Program-made: the position numbers and the translations under genes | Part shown: positions 57,761 through 64,000 of the stretch, in pieces | Layout of the letters: each line of letters starts with the position of its first letter | Position numbering within the stretch: the stretch's first letter is position 1 | The notes under the pieces: model-generated | The model's input: only the letters and a program-made list of their open reading frames with translations | Told to the model about the DNA's origin: nothing | The model's database searches: none | From: Dendrocalamus latiflorus | Lineage: Eukaryota; Streptophyta; Magnoliopsida; Poales; Poaceae | Length of the DNA stretch: 64,000 bases | Direction of reading: 5' to 3' | Assembly: GCA_017311315.1 (NCBI GenBank) | Contig: CM029670.1 | Coordinates: forward strand, 27,148,449 to 27,212,448

Positions 57761-58514
57761 ATGACTAGCATAACGAACTGGAAGTTCGAGGAGCTGGCCC
57801 AGCATGGCCAAAACTATCTGACGTAGGCATCTGATGTCGAGATTGTGCTTGGAGCCAGGAAGCTCCGCGCTGCTATTGGGATTGGCGGACTGAATGACGC
57901 TCAACCCAAACCTGAGGAGAATGATTAGGCACTTTATTTTCTCAGGCACCACCTCTGTCTCACTCTCAAGAATGAGTATATGACGGAGAAGAGCGCGCTG
58001 GCACTCTGGACCGCACTCTAGAAGCGGTTTGAGAGGCTAAAGTACACCATTCTTCCTCAAGCAGAGCGAGAGTGGATCAGACTGAGGTTTGCCGACTTTA
58101 AGATGGTCAGGGAATACAATTATGCCTTGCACAGGATTTGTACCCCAATACAGAAAATTGAGAAAAACCTTCCACCCCAATATAGCACAATCCGCACGCA
58201 ACTATCGTCAAGATGGCTATGAGGAATACGCCGAATTAGCTGATATGATGCAAGTTGCGGAGGCTCAGGACAAAGTTCTCCGTAAGAACTACGTCACTCA
58301 GTCACCTGGGAGCTCCGCTGGCCGTGAAGCCAACGCCGGGAGCTACAAGGTGCGAAAAGCTCTTAATGAGAGAAGGGGAAGCAAGGGTAAGGCCGCAGCC
58401 CAGAAAGGCAAATCAGATGCTCCACGAGAGAATAAGGCCAGCAAGCCAAAGCGGGATGGTCAAGGGCAGGATGAAGCCCACTCTGCATCAGCTGAGGGGG
58501 AGAATTCTGAGTAG
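57761..58514 (+). pseudogene. copia-3 gag, broken
   Basis: From ATG 57761 the frame reads MTSITNWKFEELAQHGQNYLT, then a stop, VEIVLGARKLRAAI, another stop, LRHHLCLTLKNEYMTEKSALALWTAL, a third stop, and KRFERLKYTILPQAEREWIRLRFADFKMVREYNYALHRI. This is the UBN2-type copia gag. A frameshift near 58200 leads into NYRQDGYEEYAELADMMQVAEAQDKVLRKN and a lysine-rich tail ending at 58514. Three stops plus a frameshift rule out a capsid protein. Confidence 0.87.
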
Positions 58515-58887
58515 CTGCCTGCACCGATGGAAGTTGAAACCATCACGACAGCAGTAATCCCTCTCGACCTAGAAGTAGTTAACGCCATGATTTCTCTTGA
58601 AGAGAATGTCAACCCCGAGAAAATAGTAGAAGAAGTCTAGTGCACTGAATGCATTTCGACTTTAATTGTCATTTATTTTGTGTGGAAGAATATGTTAAAA
58701 TTTGCATGGATGGTACTTAAGAATTGTTATTTTCTCGTGATGGTTGGATGATATTTGATGAATTCATTCATTTATTCAGTTTATGATGGCATGATATGTT
58801 CTGATATTGGTGTATTTTATCTATGTGTTGATTGCCTTCTCATGCATATTAATAAAATACCATATATTAGAACGCTTGTAGCGCCCT

Positions 58888-59271
58888 ATGAAGGAAGTGT
58901 GCTTAGCTAGCAGCGGCACAACGCATACCATCTTAAGAGAGATTATGTATTTTCAATCGATTTGTAAGAGCACTGGCAGCCTTACGACAATCGCCAGAAG
59001 CGATGGATGTATAATTGGTTCAGGAAGAGCCATAATGGGCACAACTTTGGTTATTGAAGAAGCCTTATTGTACCCAGAATCGACTAGAACTCTCCTAAGT
59101 TTTAAGAATATCCGCGCAAATGGTTTCCACGTTGAGACTGAAGAAGAGTACGGTAAGAAATACCTGCTCATTATGAAGCGCGAAGAGAATGGTAAAAGAA
59201 TATTAGAAAAACTTCCTTCACTGGGCTATATTATACCAACATTAAAGCGCCTGCAGCGTACACTGTTCTGA
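58888..59271 (+). pseudogene. copia-3 protease, catalytic Asp lost
   Basis: The frame reads CLASSGTTHTILREIMYFQS. In this family the block is normally D-S-G-T-T-H, so the catalytic Asp is replaced by Ser. The following LSFKNIRANGFHVETEEEYGKKYLLI is the usual protease/pre-integrase link. The frame stops at 59271. Confidence 0.8.
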
Positions 59272-59339
59272 AAACAGTGTTTAGAAGCTCTTAACTCTTC
59301 TGTCTCTGACATGACAGATTAGGCCACCCAGGTCTTAGG

Positions 59340-59930
59340 ATGATGAGAAACATAATAAATAACTCGTATGGGCATAATATTAATGTGAAGAATTTCCCCA
59401 ATCATGAAGATTTTGTGTGCCCTGCATGTGCCACCGGGAAACTAATATCTAGACCCTCCACTCTGAAAGTGAAGGATGAAGTCCCTGCATTCCTGGATCG
59501 CATCCAGGGAGACATTTGCGGTCTCATTCAGCCCATCTTAGGGTCATGGTGCTCATTGACGCTTCTTCGAAGTAGTCATATGTGGGTTTGTTGTCCACAA
59601 GAAACCACGTCTTTGCACAAATTGATCTCGCAGATCATTCGCATCAGAAATGTGTCCCCTGATTATCACATCAAGTCCATCAGAATGGACAACGCCGGAG
59701 AATTTACTTCAAAGGCATTTGATGATCATTGCATGGCAATGGGAATTGCAGTTGAGCATTCGGTACCGCATGTCCATACCCAGAATGGTCTGGCAAACAC
59801 TTTAATTAAAAGAATTAAATTTATTGCCCGACCCCTTTTGTATAATTGAAATCTAGCAGCTACATGTTGGGGACACGCAGTCCTGCATGCAGCGAATCTC
59901 ATCAACCTTAGACCTTCGGCCTACAACATC
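59340..59930 (+). pseudogene. copia-3 integrase, catalytic Glu lost
   Basis: CPACATGKLISRPS is the pre-integrase zinc block. DRIQGDICGLIQP holds the first catalytic Asp and SIRMDNAGEFTSKAF the second. The third block reads HVHTQNGLANTLIKRIK, where this family normally has A-E-S, so the catalytic Glu is Asn. A stop follows at 59849. The C-terminal part (AATCWGHAVLHAANLINLRP) resumes after it. Confidence 0.82.
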
Positions 59931-59939
59931 CATTCACCT

Positions 59940-61826
59940 ATGCAACTAGCGCAAGGGTCACCACCGAAAGTTTCCCATCTTAGGAGGTTTGGATGTAAGG
60001 TTTATGTACCGATACCACCTCCGCAGCGAACTGCAATGGGCCCACTCCGCAAGACTGGGATATACGTTGGTTATGAGACTGCATCCATAATCAGGTATTT
60101 GGAACCCATGTCAGGAGATTTGCATACTGCCCGCTTCGCTGATTGCATTTTTGATGAGGATAATTTCCCGTCATTAGGGGGAGGAAATCAACCCGTTAAT
60201 GAAAAATGTCGGGAAATTACGTGGGAAGCCATGGGAATTCATGCACATGACCCGCGCACTAGTGAAACTGAAAAAGAGGTCCAGAAGATCATCGACTTGC
60301 AAGCATTAGCAAATCAACTGCCCGATCACTTTAGTGATTTGAAGAGCGTGATTAAGTCGCATGTGCCTGCACGCAATGCACCGGAGAGGGTTGAAATACC
60401 AAAGAAAATTGAAGGTATCCCTAATCCCGTCCAGAGGCCTCAGAATAAAAGGACGAGAACTCCGGTTCCTAGAGTCCAAAGTAACCGGGGACGCCCGGCG
60501 AAAAAGGATAAAAGAGATTTATCACAGCCGATCATTGAAGTCCCCCAGAATGAGAAGGGGAGCCAGTTGAGACCTGGCACAAGTATGACACCTTCAGAAA
60601 AGGGCATACCAGATCTGAATATCCCCATCGGCATGGATGTGTGCGCACACATCGGAGCCGAAAAACTAAAGGGACTTGCCACCGCAATTGAAAGAAGCGA
60701 TGTGCAAGGTAAAGCTCTAGCAGAAGCAATCGCTCCAGAAGAAGCAACTCATGAAGAAATAGCTATAAATTATGTGCACACGGGAGAGTCCCTGAATAGG
60801 ACAACAGCTAATATCGATATCTACTTCGCAAAGAAAATTGCCACCATCATCGATCTTGATCCCGAGCCTGCATCGCTCGCTGAATGTAAGAAAAGATCAG
60901 ATTGGGAAGATTGGAAGAAGGCAATAGCAACTGAATTGCTATCTCTGAATAAAAGAGAGGTGTTTGGGCCCGTATGCCGCACACCTCCCCACATACACCC
61001 CGTTGGGCACAAGTGGGTATTTGTTCGAAAGAGAAATGAAAGAAATGAAGTAGTGAGATACAAAGCAAGGCTGGTAGCCCAAGGTTTCACTCAACGTCCT
61101 GGAGTTGATTATGAAGAAACCTACTCCCCAGTCATGAGTGGAATTACCTTTAGATACTTGATCTCAATGGCAGTGAACTTGAATTTAGAAATGAAATTGA
61201 TGGATGTTGTGACTGCATACCTTTACGGTAACTTGGATTCGGAGATTTACATGAAAGTCCCTGAAGGAATTTCTCTCCCGAACCAAGACAGAGCAAATAG
61301 AAATCTGTACAGTGTGAAACTCAGAAAGTCACTGTATGGACTGAAACAATCTGGAAGAATGTGGTATAATCGCTTGAGCGACTTTCTCTGCAAGAAAGGC
61401 TACACGAACAATGAAGACTGTCCTTGTGTATTTATACGGCGATCCCAGAATGGATTTTGTATAATCTCTGTGTATGTAGATGATCTGAATATCATCGGGA
61501 CAGCCGAAGACATAAAAGAAGCAAGCTCCTACTTGGAGTCAGAATTTGAAATGAAAGATTTGGGCAAGACCAAGTTTTGCTTAGGCTTGCAGCTTGAGCA
61601 TGTCCCTGAAGGAGTCTTGGTACATCAGTCGACCTACACCCAGAAGGTGCTCGAAAGGTTTGGCTTTGAGAAGGCATTTCCCTCGAAAGTACCGATGATC
61701 GGTAGGTCTTTACAGCAAGAAAAAGATCCTTTCCGACCAAGGGAAGAGGGGGGAGGAAGTCCTGGGATCGGAATTCCCATACTTAAGTGCAGTGGGAGCA
61801 CTCATGTATTTAGCAAACTGCACTAG
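59940..61826 (+). CDS. copia-3 integrase tail and reverse transcriptase ORF
   Basis: A long open frame (628 codons, first ATG used for convenience) is in truth the middle of the polyprotein. It begins with the integrase C-terminal segment HLRRFGCKVYVPIPPPQR and a variable linker to about residue 310. RT follows: VGHKWVFVRKRN, YKARLVAQGFTQRPGVDYEETYSPV, YLYGNLDSEIYMKVPEG and LRKSLYGLKQSGRMWYNRL. The active-site box YVDDLNIIGT and MKDLGKTKFCLGLQLEH are intact. The frame is lost in the G-run at about 61743-61754, and the last 25 or so residues are out of frame. RT motifs themselves look undamaged. Confidence 0.85.
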   Translation: MQLAQGSPPKVSHLRRFGCKVYVPIPPPQRTAMGPLRKTGIYVGYETASIIRYLEPMSGDLHTARFADCIFDEDNFPSLGGGNQPVNEKCREITWEAMGIHAHDPRTSETEKEVQKIIDLQALANQLPDHFSDLKSVIKSHVPARNAPERVEIPKKIEGIPNPVQRPQNKRTRTPVPRVQSNRGRPAKKDKRDLSQPIIEVPQNEKGSQLRPGTSMTPSEKGIPDLNIPIGMDVCAHIGAEKLKGLATAIERSDVQGKALAEAIAPEEATHEEIAINYVHTGESLNRTTANIDIYFAKKIATIIDLDPEPASLAECKKRSDWEDWKKAIATELLSLNKREVFGPVCRTPPHIHPVGHKWVFVRKRNERNEVVRYKARLVAQGFTQRPGVDYEETYSPVMSGITFRYLISMAVNLNLEMKLMDVVTAYLYGNLDSEIYMKVPEGISLPNQDRANRNLYSVKLRKSLYGLKQSGRMWYNRLSDFLCKKGYTNNEDCPCVFIRRSQNGFCIISVYVDDLNIIGTAEDIKEASSYLESEFEMKDLGKTKFCLGLQLEHVPEGVLVHQSTYTQKVLERFGFEKAFPSKVPMIGRSLQQEKDPFRPREEGGGSPGIGIPILKCSGSTHVFSKLH

Positions 61827-62502
61827 ACCGGACATTGCATTTGCCGTGAACCTGTTAGCAAGGTACAGTGCAGAGCCCACCAAAAGGCATTGGCAGGGCA
61901 TAAAGGACATCTTCCGATACCTCCAAGGTAGCAAGGACCTCGGATTGTTTTACAGAAAGAATCAAGATCTGAACTTGATTGGCTATGCAGATGCTGGGTA
62001 TCTGTCAGACCCGCATACCGCTAAGTCACAAACAGGTTATGTATTCCTGTGTGGTGGAACTGCAATTTCATGGAAATCGTCTAAGCAAAGCCTGGTAGCT
62101 ACTTCGACGAACCACTCATAAATTATAACATTGTATGAAGCCGCACGAGAGTGCGCTTGGCTCCGCCGAATGATTCACCACATTCAGCAGTCATGTGGGA
62201 TGAACATTGTGCAAACCCCCACAATTATCTATGATGATAATGCAGCTTGCGTTGCACAAGTGCAAACAGGCTATGTGAAGAGTCATCTCACAAAGCATAT
62301 CAACCCCAAGTTCTTCTATGCACATGAATTGCAAAAGATGGACGAGATTAAAGTACTGCATACTAAGTCATGTGAAAATCTCGCAGATTTATTCACTAAG
62401 TCACTTCCCGCATCTAGCTTTGAAAGGTGCGTGCGTGGAATTGGAATGATGAGACTTAGAGAAGTGCAGAATTCAGGGGGAGAATTCTCACAAGCCCGCT
62501 AA
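61755..62502 (+). pseudogene. copia-3 RNase H, frameshifted and interrupted
   Basis: This is the continuation in the shifted frame: EEVLGSEFPYLSAVGALMYL, RPDIAFAVNLLARYSAEPT, LIGYADAGYLSDPHTAKSQTGY and SWKSSKQSLVATSTNHS. A TAA stop at 62119-62121 stands where the family has Glu (GAA). The rest is LYEAARECAWLRRMI, IYDDNAACVAQVQ and ENLADLFTKSLPASSFERCVR, ending at 62502. Confidence 0.87.
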
Positions 62503-62748
62503 TAAATCTTGATCATGAAGATTAAGTACCCAAAAATAAAGTCTTGCAGACCAAATGAATTTGGGTGAATTGTACTCTTTTTCCCTTGACGAGTTTTCCA
62601 TGAAGTTTCTCGACCAAGGTTTTTAACGAGGCAATTCGTGCATCGCAGCATCACATGTATCATGTACTTTTTCTCCAAATTTTTCCCACTGGGTTTTTAT
62701 GGAGTTTTGACGAGGCATGAGCATGTTGGGTGAGTGCCCAAGGGGGAG

Positions 62749-62992
62749 TGTTAGGAAACCTGGACTCTATCCAGAGTCCTGATCTAATTGGGCACCCCAC
62801 CGTAGACTATAAATAGGGACCTAGACCCCCCTCATTATGTACCCCCGATGCAATCTAAAGCAATAAAGAAAGACCAGGAGTTCTCTCTACCTCTCTGTGT
62901 TCAATATATTATTCTGTGATTCTGTGATTGATTCGTTCTTGTTTTAAGCAGAGGAATCGCTCGGACTGGTCTCCAGCGTCGGTTCCTCAACA
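62749..62992 (+). repeat. 3' LTR of copia-3
   Basis: It is identical to the 5' LTR except CAATATATT for CAATCTATT and GATTCG for GATACG. Confidence 0.96.
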
Positions 62993-62997
62993 GGCTT

Positions 62998-63050
62998 CAG
63001 TCACTGATTCCTTCTCAACGTGCACCTCTGATTGTTCATCTAGAGCCGAT
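62998..63050 (-). pseudogene. Possible host exon, 5' half, split by copia-3
   Basis: See 55457-55579. The frame on this side reads from ATG at about 63048 (MQSALDEQSEVHVEKESV) into the insertion site. Confidence 0.3.
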
Positions 63051-63096
63051 TGCATGCAAGGAATAACACAAACACAAGATGAATTATCTGAGGGTA

Positions 63097-63651
63097 GGGG
63101 GTGAAAAGTGGATACGAATTATCCGTATTATCCGGTTGCCGTATTCGATAGGATGCGAATATGATATAATTTTTTCCATCCGATTAACAATTTCTATCAT
63201 ATTCTTATTCGAATTCACATAAAAAAAATATAGATGTGAATATTGTACAGACTTTGACAATCCAAAATGTTATTTTATCGAGACTATCCGTATTCATATT
63301 CAACGAAGCAATATTCATATTTTTATTACAATACGACTAATTAGTTGGACAAGTTTTTTTAATTGAACGTGAATTTGTATTTCTTTAGGTGAAGTAAATG
63401 AATTAGAATGATTAAGCGTGATTGTACGAGGATAAAATATCAGCAATATCTTCATACTAATAAGTTATGAGGATATCCGTATCCGACCGAATTGAGTAGA
63501 TATTCTATTCAAATATGTATTTGTTACAATATTTAATTTGTATTTATATTCGAAAATATTCAAATTCATATTTATATTTGTTTATAAATACAAATACGAA
63601 TGTTGTTTGCGCACTATCTGATCTGTATCCTATCCGTTTTCACCCTTATTA
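63097..63651. mobile_element. hAT-like MITE
   Basis: Inverted ends GGGGTGAAAAGTGGATACG (left) and ATCCTATCCGTTTTCACCC (right) flank AT-rich sequence with repeated TATCCGTATYCG words. The 7-bp GAGGGTA flanks both sides (63090-63096 and 63652-63658), as expected for a hAT-type duplication of 7-8 bp. There is no coding sequence. Confidence 0.65.
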
Positions 63652-64000
63652 GAGGGTATGTTTCCTCATCATCCTGTCTTATCGGGCGAACATAGTGTAT
63701 GTTTCCGTAGATATCCTCGAGTGTCTTTTCACCTGTCCAAGAGGGCATGCAGTATTTTTACTACAACAATGTTGATTATTTGTCCTCCATTTACTGATAT
63801 ATTATTAGGGATGGATATTTTCCGTCAACAGAGAGATGCAGGTCGAGGTCAGTCCAGCTCATCCCACCATCCAAAGGAGATCGAACGAATGTACCCCATG
63901 ATGGCAAATCATTGGTGGGGCCCACATAAAATCCTCGTCAGCACATGAACGCGTCAAAACAGCCGTGACGAAACGTCAACGGTCTGCAGCGTTTGTCATC
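63652..64000. other. Intergenic, no gene recognised
   Basis: A 96-codon ORF at 63658-63948 has no recognised feature and begins inside the MITE flank. Confidence 0.4.

Larger units (their letters stand above)
55580..62992 (+). mobile_element. Ty1/copia retrotransposon 3, young but coding-dead
   Basis: It has LTRs of 244 bp at both ends (55580-55823, 62749-62992), differing at two bases, and perfect target duplications GGCTT (55575-55579 and 62993-62997). The primer-binding site is CGTTATCAGCACG (55824-55836). The polypurine tract AAGGGGGAG lies at 62740-62748. The internal order is leader with a GC-rich block, gag, protease, integrase, RT and RNase H, which is Ty1/copia. Every domain has at least one lesion (stops in gag, lost catalytic residues in protease and integrase, a frameshift and a stop in RNase H). 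Confidence 0.96.

Overview
The window is non-viral plant nuclear DNA made almost entirely of nested transposable elements. The LTR families (SIRE-like copia LTRs, Tat-lineage Ty3/gypsy elements with a 'putative gypsy-type transposon' antisense gene), a plant L1-type LINE, a hAT remnant, AT microsatellites and GC-rich element bodies inside AT-rich flanks point to a grass, most likely rice or a close relative. That is recognition by eye, not a database match. I find no complete host gene, rRNA, tRNA or CRISPR.

Layout. 1-1086: 3' part of a SIRE-like LTR with GGTCWGACC palindromes. 2547-8108: old, broken Ty1/copia element (minus). 8342-9610: 3' end of a second copia (minus). 9611-10781: LTR/PBS and gag-like remnant. 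11420-19200 plus 30149-30660: one minus-strand LINE cut into pieces by a SIRE-like LTR, a second LTR pair region (13473-16140) and a Tat gypsy element (19205-30143). 32235-34079: another SIRE-like LTR. 35180-45531: a complete, young Tat-type element with matching 5-bp target duplications (ATCCT). It carries gag-protease on the minus strand, no RT/RNase H/integrase, three GC-rich tandem arrays and a spliced four-exon gene on the opposite strand. 45532-55579: mostly intergenic DNA with microsatellites, a 389-bp foldback, an LTR-like stretch and a hAT pseudogene. 55580-62992: Ty1/copia element with near-identical LTRs and GGCTT duplications but inactivated ORFs. 63097-63651: a hAT-like MITE.

How the parts work together. 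The 35180-45531 element can make capsid and protease but must borrow RT, RNase H and integrase from an autonomous relative. Its plus-strand gene converges on gag, and the two transcripts meet over tandem arrays. The degenerate element at 19205-30143 has the usual Tat order (gag-PR-RT-RH-INT plus an antisense intron-containing gene), so the antisense gene is shared by the lineage and was retained when pol was lost. The 55580-62992 copia is likewise young by LTR identity but coding-dead, which suggests it was mobilised in trans.
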